Below, one piece after another: positions 42,929-51,427 of a DNA stretch of 64,000 nt; the first letter of the stretch is position 1, and each line of letters starts with the position of its first letter. The notes beneath the pieces are model-generated. The model did not search any database. It was not told the origin of the DNA and saw only the letters and a list, made by a program, of their open reading frames with translations. The stretch lies in the NCBI RefSeq assembly GCF_005144885.1, contig NZ_CP039690.1:496001-560000 (forward strand), given 5' to 3'. Source of the DNA: Phreatobacter stygius (GTDB taxonomy: Bacteria > Pseudomonadota > Alphaproteobacteria > Rhizobiales > Phreatobacteraceae). The translations under genes were made by a program, and so were the position numbers.

Positions 42929-44158
42929 ATGGCGAGAATTATCGGCGGCATCGGAATGTCGCATGTCCCGACGATCGGCGTCGCCTATGACAAGCAGAAA
43001 TGGGACAACCCGGCCTGGGCACCGCTGTTTGAAGGTGCCAAGCCGGCTTTCGACTGGCTCGCCGCCAAGAAGCCCGATGTGCTCGTCTTCCTCTATAACG
43101 ACCATCTCAACGCCTTCTTCTACGATCTCTACCCGACCTTCGCGATCGGGGTTGCCCCCGAGCACGACGTCGCCGACGAGGGCGCCGGGCGCCGGCCGCT
43201 GCCCATGCTGCCGGGACACACGGCCTTTGCCACCCACCTCGCCGAGCAGGTGATCAACGACGAATTCGACCTGGCGGTGTTCCACGACCGCCCGCTCGAC
43301 CACGGGGTGTTCTCGCCGCTGCCGCTCCTGTGGCCGCACGAGGGCGGCTGGCCGGGCGCGGTGGTGCCGATCATGGTCAATGTCGTGCGCTATCCGCTGC
43401 CGACCGCCATGCGCTGCTTCAAGCTCGGCCAGGCGCTGCGCCGGGCCATCCACTCCTACCCCGAGGACATCACGGTCGCCGTCGTCGGCACCGGCGGCCT
43501 GTCGCATCAGATCCACGGCGAGCGCACTGGCCACAACGATACCGACTGGGACATGCGCTTCCTCGACCTGATCGAGCGCGATCCGCTGGAACTCGCTCGC
43601 ATGCGCCATGTCGACTATGTCCGCCTCGGCGGCGCCGAAAGCGCCGAGGTCATCATGTGGCTGACCATGCGCGGCGCGCTCAGCGACGACATCACCAAGA
43701 TCCACCAGAGCTATTATCTCGCGACGACCACAGCCATGACCACGCTGGTCTTCGAGGAGAACCAGGTGCACCGGCCGGGCCTGACCGAGATCCAGGCCGG
43801 CAACCCGCAGATCGAAGGCATCGAGGCGATCGAGGGCACCTATCCCTTCGACATCCGCACCGGCGTGGAGAAGGTCCGCCTCAACCGCTTCTTCTGGGCC
43901 ATGCGGACGCCCGAAGCGCGCGCCGCCTTCAAGGCCGACGAGGCCGCGGCCTGCCGGGACGCCGGGCTGACATCAGAGGAAACCGGCCTGGTCGCCAGGC
44001 GCGACTGGATCGGCCTCATCCGCATGGGCGCGAACTTCTTCGTGCTGGAGAAATTCGCCCGCCTGGTCGGCGAAACCAACCTCGAGGTCTATGCCGAAAT
44101 GCGTGGCGAGACCTTCGAGCAGTTCCTGGCCACGCGCCAGGTGCCCGACGCCCGTTAG
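42929..44158 (+). CDS. fused LigB-LigA extradiol dioxygenase, gallate/protocatechuate type
   Basis: A 409-residue class III extradiol dioxygenase. The LigB part (about 1-280) has GGIGMSHVPTIG and YNDHLNAFF (iron-ligand His), DRPLDHGVFSPL, and GTGGLSHQIHGERTGHNDTD. The LigA part (about 310-405) has GLVARRDWIGLIRMGANFF. The single-chain order LigB then LigA and the length match gallate dioxygenases (GalA of Pseudomonas, DesB of sphingomonads). With PobA nearby, protocatechuate 4,5-cleavage is also possible. GGAGG precedes the ATG at 42929. Confidence 0.9.
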   Translation: MARIIGGIGMSHVPTIGVAYDKQKWDNPAWAPLFEGAKPAFDWLAAKKPDVLVFLYNDHLNAFFYDLYPTFAIGVAPEHDVADEGAGRRPLPMLPGHTAFATHLAEQVINDEFDLAVFHDRPLDHGVFSPLPLLWPHEGGWPGAVVPIMVNVVRYPLPTAMRCFKLGQALRRAIHSYPEDITVAVVGTGGLSHQIHGERTGHNDTDWDMRFLDLIERDPLELARMRHVDYVRLGGAESAEVIMWLTMRGALSDDITKIHQSYYLATTTAMTTLVFEENQVHRPGLTEIQAGNPQIEGIEAIEGTYPFDIRTGVEKVRLNRFFWAMRTPEARAAFKADEAAACRDAGLTSEETGLVARRDWIGLIRMGANFFVLEKFARLVGETNLEVYAEMRGETFEQFLATRQVPDAR

Positions 44159-44206
44159 GGCGCGATCGCCTCGAGTTGAATCGGAGCGCCTTGCATATTG
44201 GTCAGC

Positions 44207-44374
44207 CGTCCTTCGAGGCTCGCAAGAGCTCGCACCTCAGGATGAGGAATAATGTTGAATTGCATCACCGTTTCTCATGACTTGTCGATCGCGCTGTACT
44301 TTCTTCGCGGTCACTGCTGCAACTCTCTACCCTCCTCATCCTGAGGTGCGAGCTCTTGCGAGCCTCGAAGGACG
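44207..44374. repeat. 42-base perfect inverted repeat, REP-like pair
   Basis: Arms 44207-44248 and 44333-44374 are exact reverse complements over 42 bases, separated by 84 bases. Each arm begins or ends with the CCTTCGAGG and CCTCAGGATGAGG words common in interspersed palindromes of Hyphomicrobiales. It fills the 321-base gap (44159-44479) between the dioxygenase and the transporter genes. A related 14-base piece GGTCAGCCGTCCTT occurs at about 44200 and again near 63838. Confidence 0.9.
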
Positions 44375-44479
44375 ACTGAGTTATGTGCAAGGCCGCTCGC
44401 CTGCTTCATTTCGAGGCGACCGGACTGTAGCCGCGCCGGCGAACCGAACCGTGTCGACACAACAAGGGGAATCCGACAC

Positions 44480-45691
44480 ATGGCCCGTCTCACCATGCCG
44501 CCCGCCGCGATCCGGCGGAGGACTTTTCTTAGCCTCGCCCCGGCTGTCGCCGCCGGCGCGGCCGGCTTCCCGAGGGCCCTCTTCGCCTCCGGCGCTCCGG
44601 TCACCGTCGGCGTGATCCTGCCGCTGTCGGGCGCCTTTGCCGACCAGGGCAGCCATTACGAAGTCGGCATGCGGCTGTTCCAGGAGATGAACGGCACCAG
44701 GGCTGCCGGCCGCGAGGTCAGGCTGGTGATCCGCGACGACCAGGGCCCGGGATCGGGCGACCTGGCGCGCCGCCTGACCCAGGAGCTGATCCTGCGCGAG
44801 CGCGCCAATATCATCCTCGGCTACAGCTTCACGCCCAATGCCATGTCGGCCGCGGGCCTTTTGACCGAAGCCAAGGTGCCGGGCATCATCGTCAATGCCG
44901 CGACCTCGGTATTGACCCAGCGCTCGGACTATTTCACCCGCATCTCGGTGACCATGTCGCAGGTCGCCCACAGTCTCGGGACATGGGCCGCCGGCAACGG
45001 CATCAAGACGGTCTATACCATCGTCTCCGACTACGCCCCGGGCCTCGATGCCGAGAAATGGTTCGTCAAGGGCTTCACCGATGGCGGCGGCACCATCCTG
45101 CGCAGCGACCGCACGCCGCTGGCGGCAATGGAATATGTGCCGTTCCTGCAGCGCGCGATCGAAGCGAAACCCGACGCGGTCTTCGCCTTCAATCCCGGCG
45201 GCGACGTCTCGATCGCCTTCATCAAACAGGCCGGCGAGCGGCTGAAAGGCACCGGCATCAAGCTTCTGGTCACCGGCGACGTCGTCGACGACAACCTGCT
45301 GCCGGCGATGGGCGACGCCATCCAGGACGTGATCTCGGCCTGGCACTACCAGATCGACGTGGACAATGCGGCGAACAGGCGCTTCCTCGCGGCGTTCCGG
45401 GCGAAATTCGGCGCCAATGCGGTGCCGAGCTACCGGGTCGTGCAAGGCTATGACGGCATGGCGCTGATCTACCAGACGCTGGACAAGACCGGCGGGCGAA
45501 CCGAAGGCGACGTCTTCATGGCGGCGTTGAAGGGCGCCAGGCTCGACAGCCCGCGCGGTCCCGTGCTGATCGATCCGGCCACCCGCGAGATCGTCGAGAA
45601 CATCTATATCCGGCGCAGCGCGTTTGCCAACGGCGTTGGCGTCAACACCACGTTCGCGACCATCGAGGCCGTCAGAGATCCGGCAAAATGA
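44480..45691 (+). CDS. ABC transporter substrate-binding protein, branched-chain amino acid/aromatic type
   Basis: A 403-residue periplasmic protein. A twin-arginine signal is present: RRRTFLSLAPAVAAGAAG at residues 12-29. The mature part begins with VTVGVILPLSGAFADQG, typical of LivJ-like proteins. Such proteins often bind aromatic acids in soil alphaproteobacteria. The ATGA overlap with the first permease and the place downstream of the ring-cleavage genes suggest uptake of the aromatic substrate. Confidence 0.92.
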   Translation: MARLTMPPAAIRRRTFLSLAPAVAAGAAGFPRALFASGAPVTVGVILPLSGAFADQGSHYEVGMRLFQEMNGTRAAGREVRLVIRDDQGPGSGDLARRLTQELILRERANIILGYSFTPNAMSAAGLLTEAKVPGIIVNAATSVLTQRSDYFTRISVTMSQVAHSLGTWAAGNGIKTVYTIVSDYAPGLDAEKWFVKGFTDGGGTILRSDRTPLAAMEYVPFLQRAIEAKPDAVFAFNPGGDVSIAFIKQAGERLKGTGIKLLVTGDVVDDNLLPAMGDAIQDVISAWHYQIDVDNAANRRFLAAFRAKFGANAVPSYRVVQGYDGMALIYQTLDKTGGRTEGDVFMAALKGARLDSPRGPVLIDPATREIVENIYIRRSAFANGVGVNTTFATIEAVRDPAK

Positions 45692-46557
45692 ATGCCTCCG
45701 GCCTTCTGACCGTCCTGGTCGACGGCATCGCCTATGGCATGCTGCTGTTCCTGTTCTCCATCGGCCTGTCGATCACCCTTGGCCTGATGCGCTTCATCAA
45801 CCTCGCCCATGGCGCCTTCGCCATGGGCGGCGGCTATGTGCTGGTGGTGCTGGTCGGCATGGCCGGCCTGCCCTTCCTTCTGGCCTTGCCGGTCGCCTTC
45901 GTCGCGGCCGGCCTGCTCGGCGCGGCGCTCGAGCTGACCGTCATCCGGCACGTCTACCGGAAATCCGAACTGCAGCAGGTGCTGTTCTCGATCGGGCTTG
46001 CCTTCGCCGCCGGCGCCATCGCCAACATCCTGTTCGGGCCGCAGCAGCAGCCGATCCCCCTGCCCGGCTGGGCGACCCATATGGTCACCGTCCTCGGCAT
46101 CGCCATTTCCGGCTATCGGCTCTTCGTCATGGGTTGCGGCCTGGTGGCGCTCGGCCTGCTCATCGCCCTGTTCAACCACACCCTGTTCGGTGCGCGGGTC
46201 CGGGCGGCGGTCGACAAGCGGGTGACCGCCGAGGGCATCGGCATCAATGTCGGCCGGCTGTTCGCCGCCGCCTTCAGCCTGGGCGCGGCTTTCGCCGGGC
46301 TCGGCGGGGCGCTGGCCGTCGGTTTCCTCGGCCTCGATCCGAGCTTCCCGCTGAAATACCTGGTCATCGTGCTGATGGTCGTGGCGATCGGCGGGCCGGG
46401 ATCGATCTCCGGCTCGTTCGTCGCCGCCCTGTTCCTCGGGGTCGCCGATGCCCTGTTCAAATATTGGCTGCCCGAGGTTGGCGGTTTCGTCATCTACGCC
46501 ATCCTGGTCGCGGTGATGATCGTCCTGCCCAAGGGCCTTGCGGGGAAACCGGCATGA
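45688..46557 (+). CDS. ABC transporter permease, LivH type
   Basis: A 289-residue inner-membrane permease with about eight hydrophobic segments. LGLMRFINLAHGAFAMGGGY is the LivH signature and GGPGSISGSFVAALFLGVAD the EAA-like loop near the end. Starts in an overlap with the binding-protein gene and ends in an overlap with the LivM gene. Confidence 0.93.
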   Translation: MNASGLLTVLVDGIAYGMLLFLFSIGLSITLGLMRFINLAHGAFAMGGGYVLVVLVGMAGLPFLLALPVAFVAAGLLGAALELTVIRHVYRKSELQQVLFSIGLAFAAGAIANILFGPQQQPIPLPGWATHMVTVLGIAISGYRLFVMGCGLVALGLLIALFNHTLFGARVRAAVDKRVTAEGIGINVGRLFAAAFSLGAAFAGLGGALAVGFLGLDPSFPLKYLVIVLMVVAIGGPGSISGSFVAALFLGVADALFKYWLPEVGGFVIYAILVAVMIVLPKGLAGKPA

Positions 46558-47507
46558 CGGCTTCAGCCCCCATCCGGCTCGCCCTGCCGGTGCTCATTGC
46601 CATCGCCATGGCCTGTTACCTGGCCTTTCCGGACTATCTCGGCCTGATGGCCAGCATCCTGATCGTCGCGGCCTTCGCGCTCTCCTACGACCTGCTGCAG
46701 GGTTATGCCGGCATCGTGTCGCTCGGCCACGCCGTATTCTTCGGCATCGGCGCCTATACGGTGGCGGTGCTCGGCAGCCACGGCATTTCCGAGCCGCTCG
46801 TGACGCTTGCCGCGGCGCTGGTCGTCAGCGGAGCGGTGGCCGGATTGCTCGCCCGCATCGTCGTGGTCGGCAATGATTTCACCCGGCTTCTGGTGACGCT
46901 CGGCGTCGATTTCCTGTTTCACGAGGCGGCCAACAAGATGCGCTGGCTGACCGGCGGCGCCGATGGCCTGTCGAGCTTCGAGGTGGGCCCGATCGCCGGC
47001 CTTTTCGCCTTCGATTTCCGTGGGCAGACGGCGTTCTTTTATGCGCTCGGCGTCCTGGTCCTGATCTACCTGGCGGTCTGGCGGATCACCACCTCGCCCT
47101 TCGGCCTGGCGCTCCGCGGCATCCGGGACAATGCCCGCCGCATGCATGCGGTCGGCGCGCCCGTCGCCAGGCACATGGCGGTGACCTATGTGCTGTCGGG
47201 CGCCATCGCCGGCATGGCCGGCGCGCTTCTGGCCCAGACCAGCAATTTCGCCTCGCTCGACATGCTCGGCTTCGAGCGCTCCGCCGAGGCGGTCATGATG
47301 ACTGCCATTGGCGGCACCGGCAGCATTCCCGGCGTGGTTCTGGGGGCGACCCTGTTCACCTGGCTGAAGGATGCCTTGTCGGCCCTCAGTCCGAAATATT
47401 GGCACCTGGGACTGGGCATCGTGCTGATGGCTTCGGTCTTCGTGCTGCCCGAAGGCCTTGCCGGCCTGCCGGCCAGGCTCGGCCGCCTGCTGCGGAGGCC
47501 CCGATGA
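46554..47507 (+). CDS. ABC transporter permease, LivM type
   Basis: A 317-residue inner-membrane permease. LLQGYAGIVSLGHAVFFGIGAY is at residues near 45-66 and GIRDNARRMHAVGAPVARH followed by GGTGSIPGVVLGA is the LivM loop. It forms the channel with the LivH-type subunit. ATGA overlaps at both ends show one tightly coupled transport operon. Confidence 0.93.
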   Translation: MTASAPIRLALPVLIAIAMACYLAFPDYLGLMASILIVAAFALSYDLLQGYAGIVSLGHAVFFGIGAYTVAVLGSHGISEPLVTLAAALVVSGAVAGLLARIVVVGNDFTRLLVTLGVDFLFHEAANKMRWLTGGADGLSSFEVGPIAGLFAFDFRGQTAFFYALGVLVLIYLAVWRITTSPFGLALRGIRDNARRMHAVGAPVARHMAVTYVLSGAIAGMAGALLAQTSNFASLDMLGFERSAEAVMMTAIGGTGSIPGVVLGATLFTWLKDALSALSPKYWHLGLGIVLMASVFVLPEGLAGLPARLGRLLRRPR

Positions 47508-48265
47508 GCCCAGCCCTCGAAGTCCATGACCTGACGCTGCGCTTCGCCAATTTCGTCGCGGTCAACAAGGTCTCCATGACGGTTGAGACCGGCAGCCGCC
47601 AGGCGATCATCGGCCCGAACGGCGCCGGCAAGACCTCGCTTGTCCACGCCCTGACCGGCGCCATCCCGAGCAGTGCCGGCACGGTCAGCATCTGCGGCAT
47701 CGACGCGACCCGACTGTCGCAGGCGGCCCGGGTTCACCACGGCCTGGCGCGCACCTTCCAGATCAACCAGCTGTTCACCGGCCTGACGGTTCTGGAGAAC
47801 GTCCTGATGGCGATCCTCGAGCGCGACGGCCGGGCGAGCATCTTCTGGCGCTCGGTCGCGGCCGAACGCGTGGCGATCGACGAGGCCAAGGCGCTGCTGG
47901 AGCTCGTCGGCCTCGGGCCGCAGGCGGGCGCCCGCGTCAATGCCTTGCCCTATGGCATGCGCCGGCTGATCGAGATCGCCATTGCGCTGGCGACCAGGCC
48001 GAAAGTGCTCATTCTCGACGAGCCGGCGGCCGGCGTGCCGACCACCCAGAGCGAAGCGATCTTCGAGCGCATCGCCGCCTTGCCGCGCGACCTGACGCTC
48101 TTGTTCATCGAGCACGACATGAACCTGGTGTTTCGCTTCGCCGAAAAGATCACCGTGCTGGTGGCCGGCGAGGTCCTGACCGAGGGACCGCCCGCGGCGA
48201 TCTCGGCCGACGAGCGGGTGCGCGAAGTCTATCTCGGACGCCGGGGGCACCATGCCGCTGCTTGA
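47504..48265 (+). CDS. ABC transporter ATP-binding protein, LivG type
   Basis: A 253-residue ATPase. GPNGAGKTSLVHALTG is Walker A, LARTFQINQLFTGLTV the Q-loop region and ILDEPAAGVPTTQSE Walker B. The usual LSGG signature is altered: it reads ALPYGMRRLIEIAIALA, as in many LivG proteins. Overlaps the LivF gene by 14 bases. Confidence 0.93.
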   Translation: MSPALEVHDLTLRFANFVAVNKVSMTVETGSRQAIIGPNGAGKTSLVHALTGAIPSSAGTVSICGIDATRLSQAARVHHGLARTFQINQLFTGLTVLENVLMAILERDGRASIFWRSVAAERVAIDEAKALLELVGLGPQAGARVNALPYGMRRLIEIAIALATRPKVLILDEPAAGVPTTQSEAIFERIAALPRDLTLLFIEHDMNLVFRFAEKITVLVAGEVLTEGPPAAISADERVREVYLGRRGHHAAA

Positions 48266-48947
48266 GATCGAGAACCTCGCCTCGGGTTATGGCGATGCCG
48301 TCGTCATCGAGGACATCAGCCTTGCCATCGACGAACAGGAGGGCCTTGCCGTGCTTGGCCGCAACGGCGTCGGCAAGACCACGCTGATGCTGAGCATCAT
48401 GGGCCATGCCGCGCAGATGAGCGGCGCGCTGCGCTGGAACGGCACCGACGTCTCCGGCCTGCCGGCCTATGCCCGCGCCCGCCTCGGGCTTGGCTGGGTG
48501 CCGCAGGAGCGCGATATCTTCCCCTCGCTGACGGTCGAGGAAAACCTCCTGATCGCCGGCCGCCCGGGGCGCTTCCGGCTTGCCGACATCTATGGCCTGT
48601 TTCCAAGGCTGAGCGAGCGCCGCCTCAACATGGGCGACAAGCTCTCCGGCGGCGAGCAGCAAATGCTCGCCATTGGCCGGACGCTGATGACCAATCCGAA
48701 ACTCCTGCTGCTCGACGAACCCTTCGAGGGCCTCGCCCCGGTCATCGTCGAGGAGCTCGAACGGACCCTGCAGCGGCTGCGCCGCGACGAAGGTTTTGCC
48801 ACCGTCATCGTCGAGCAGCGCGCCGAGGATGCGCTGCGGCTGAGCGACCGGGCGATCGTGCTCGACCGCGGGCGCATCGTGCTGTCGGGCCAATCCAGCG
48901 AACTGCTCGCCGATTTCGACCGCGTCCAGCAATGGATCGCGGTCTGA
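48252..48947 (+). CDS. ABC transporter ATP-binding protein, LivF type
   Basis: A 231-residue ATPase. GRNGVGKTTLMLSIMG is Walker A, LSGGEQQMLAIGRTLM the signature and LLLDEPFEGLAPVIVEEL Walker B. Completes the transporter of five proteins. The creatininase-like gene follows 17 bases later in the same operon. Confidence 0.93.
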   Translation: MPLLEIENLASGYGDAVVIEDISLAIDEQEGLAVLGRNGVGKTTLMLSIMGHAAQMSGALRWNGTDVSGLPAYARARLGLGWVPQERDIFPSLTVEENLLIAGRPGRFRLADIYGLFPRLSERRLNMGDKLSGGEQQMLAIGRTLMTNPKLLLLDEPFEGLAPVIVEELERTLQRLRRDEGFATVIVEQRAEDALRLSDRAIVLDRGRIVLSGQSSELLADFDRVQQWIAV

Positions 48948-48964
48948 AGACAGGAATTGCCCCG

Positions 48965-49792
48965 ATGAAACAGGATCCGCTGATGGCCGGGACCATGGCC
49001 GAAATGACCGGTGATGCCATCAAGGCGGCCGCCGCCCGCGGCGCCCTGGCGATCCTGCCGGTCGGCGTGATGGAATGCCACGGCCCGCATTTGCCCATCG
49101 GCACCGATGCCTTCATCGCCCACGCCCTGGCGCGCCTGACCGCCGGTTACGCGACAGCCGAGGGCACGGAAGCGCTGGTCGCACCATCCTTTTATTGGGG
49201 CATCAACAGCGTGCTGGCGGAGTTTCCCGGCAGTTTCCGCATCCGGCCGGAAACCGCCGCCATGCTGCTCGACGATATCCTCGGCTCGCTTCTGGCCAAT
49301 GGCTTCGGCCAGGTGCTGGTCGTCAGCCACCATGGCGACCTCGCTCATAACGAGATGATCCGCGACGTGCTGGCGGCGCGCCATGCCCGGGGCGACAGCG
49401 GCCTTCGCTGGCTCTATGCGCCGTTCCGCTGGCGCATGTTCGCGCGGCTCGGGCTGACCGGCGCCGAGCCGATCTGGGTGCCCTGGGAGCCGGGGCCGGA
49501 TCTGGAGAACTTCCGCCTGACCGGGGTCTTCGGCGTTCACGCCGACGAATATGAGACGGCGGCGATCGTCCGCTATTTCCCGGAGACCGTCGATTACCAG
49601 GCGCTGCGCCACCTGCCGCCGACCAAACTCACCCGCGACGACCTGCCGGCCTGGCGCAACGGCGGCGCCGATGCGCGCGCCTTGACGCCGGACGGCTATT
49701 TCGGCGCACCGAACCCGGTCGATCCGGATCTCTGGCGCCACTTCGACGAGACGGCCAGGATCATGGCGGAGGCGCTGGTGGCGGGGAGATGA
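48965..49792 (+). CDS. creatininase-family amidohydrolase
   Basis: A 275-residue metal-dependent hydrolase. LPVGVMECHGPHLPIGTDAF holds the Glu, His and Asp metal ligands and VSHHGDLAHNEM the second set. The family cleaves cyclic or linear amides (creatinine, some formamides). Following the uptake operon, it may act on an amide formed from or attached to the transported aromatic; unproven. The ATG at 48965 follows AGGA; an in-frame ATG at 48932 overlaps the LivF end. Confidence 0.87.
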   Translation: MKQDPLMAGTMAEMTGDAIKAAAARGALAILPVGVMECHGPHLPIGTDAFIAHALARLTAGYATAEGTEALVAPSFYWGINSVLAEFPGSFRIRPETAAMLLDDILGSLLANGFGQVLVVSHHGDLAHNEMIRDVLAARHARGDSGLRWLYAPFRWRMFARLGLTGAEPIWVPWEPGPDLENFRLTGVFGVHADEYETAAIVRYFPETVDYQALRHLPPTKLTRDDLPAWRNGGADARALTPDGYFGAPNPVDPDLWRHFDETARIMAEALVAGR

Positions 49793-49830
49793 GGGGGCAA
49801 GCACAGCTGAACTAACCCTCTCCCAAAGGG

Positions 49831-51251
49831 CTACGACATTCACACATCGTGGGTTGCGAGGAGGATGCGGCTCTGATTCCTTGATCCGCAGCTAGCGGGA
49901 GGAAGCAGATGCAGGAGCATGGGCTGGGGCGGTTTGGCGACCGCCGGCTGGAAAAAGGGGGGTCTTTTTGCACCGCCGGCTGGTCGAGTGGGGTGGTCGT
50001 GGCATTCGGATTCGGCCGCTGGGCGGCAACCGGCGAGGCGAGATGCGCCTGACCCGTTTGCTGCGCAATCCGGCGGTGACGGTCGAAGAGATGGCGGCGA
50101 CGGCGCAAGAGCGCACGGCGGAACGGTGTATCGGCCGGCCGGTGCTGGCGATCCAGGACACCACCAGCATCAAGTCGAGCGGCGGCGGTGGGCTTATGTT
50201 GCATGCGATGATCGCGGTGGATGCCGAGGACGGCGCCATCCTGGGGTTGGCGCATGCTCAATTCATGAGCCGCGACAAAGGCTTGCGTGGGGAGCGGAAA
50301 TCCCGCCCATTGGCGGCGAAAGAGAGCCGGCGCTGGCTGGAAGGGGGCGAAGACGCGGCCAGGATCGGGGCGCTGGCTCGTAGCGTGACGGTGATCGCCG
50401 ATCGCGAGGGCGATATCTTCGAGGCCTTTGCACGACGCCCGAAGGACATCGAGCTTCTGGTCAGGGCGGCCCAAGATCGCAGCCTCGGCGATGGCGGTCT
50501 GCTGTTTGCCACCGTGGATGCCTTGCCTGAGGCCGGCCGGACCCTGCTGGACCTGCCGGCCAAGCCCGGCCGCAAGGCGCGCCAGGCGCGACTGGCGGTC
50601 CGCTTCATGGCGGCGCAATTGGCACGTCCCAAGGCCGGCACACCAGGACTTGAGGCCCTGCCGGCGAGCGTCGGCATGACGCTGGTCGATATCCGCGAAG
50701 TCGATCCACCGGCGGGCGAGCCGGCGGTTCACTGGCGGCTCTTGATCTCGCGCGCGGTCCGCGACATCACCGAAGCCCTGGCGGTGGCCGAGCTCTACCG
50801 GCGTCGTTGGGCCATCGAGCAGTTGTTCCGCACCCTGAAGACCCAGGGCTACGACATCGAAGGCCTGCGCATCGCCGAGGATGTGCCCCGTCTCAAGCTG
50901 GTCATGGCAGCGCTGGTGGCCGCGGTCAGCGTCCAGCAACTCGTCCATGCTCGTGACGGCGCATCGCCTCAGACCCCGCTCAGGCCGCTCACCGATGCCT
51001 TCCAGCCGGAAGATCAGCCCTTGCTCGAGGCGCTCTCGGCCAAGCTGGAGGGCAAGACCCAGCGGCAGAAGAATCCACACCCCAAGGGCTCGCTCGCCTT
51101 TGCCGCCTGGGTTTGCGCAAGGCTCGGTGGCTGGACCGGATATTACGGCAAGCCTGGCCCGATGGTCATGCTACAGGGCTGGCTATCCTTCTACGATGCC
51201 AAGCAGGGATGGGACGCTCTCGCCCAGGCAAAAGATGTGTGAATCTAGTAG
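49831..51251 (+). mobile_element. IS4-family insertion sequence flanked by 9-base target duplication
   Basis: A 1421-base element. Ends are 18-base inverted repeats (49831-49848 and 51234-51251; 16 of 18 match; CTAC(G/T)A(C/G)ATTCACACATC). The direct repeat CCCAAAGGG is at 49822-49830 and 51252-51260. Removing the element and one copy restores the palindrome CCCTCTCCCAAAGGGAGAGGG, so it jumped into a REP-like repeat. It carries one transposase gene with a probable frameshift near its start. Confidence 0.92.
49909..51242 (+). pseudogene. IS4-family transposase, frameshifted near the N-terminus
   Basis: From ATG 49909 (after GGGAGG) the frame reads MQEHGLGRFGDRRLEKGG, the expected IS4-type start, then leaves the frame in a run of A5 G6 TC T5 at 49952-49969. 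The rest continues in the -1 frame from about 49968 to 51242: QDTTSIKSS and VIADREGDIFEAF give the two Asp, and YRRRWAIEQLFRTLK is the YREK motif with the Glu. One missing base in a homopolymer, or a ribosomal -1 shift, would explain it. A sequencing error is also possible. Confidence 0.65.
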
Positions 51252-51405
51252 CCCAAAGGGAGAGGGTGGCAGCGTCAGCTGCCGGGTGAGGGGTCGTCCA
51301 TCTCCGGATGAGACTGCATGCGACGCCGGCGTCGGCATCAATTCTGGGCGCTTACGCCCCTCACCCGGGTCCTGACGGACCCACCCTCTCCCTTTGGGAG
51401 AGGGT
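51252..51405. repeat. REP-like inverted pair next to the IS4 element
   Basis: A unit starting CCCAAAGGGAGAGGGTGG at 51252 is repeated in inverse orientation up to 51405, and both units also carry GGGTGAGGGG. The distal unit ends in the perfect palindrome 51383-51405 (ten-base arms ACCCTCTCCC and GGGAGAGGGT with a TTT centre). The proximal palindrome was split by the IS insertion. Such pairs can act as transcript-end hairpins; this one lies between a plus-strand gene and the 3' end of the P450 gene. Confidence 0.85.
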
Positions 51406-51427
51406 TGATTCGGTTGTGCTTTTCGAC

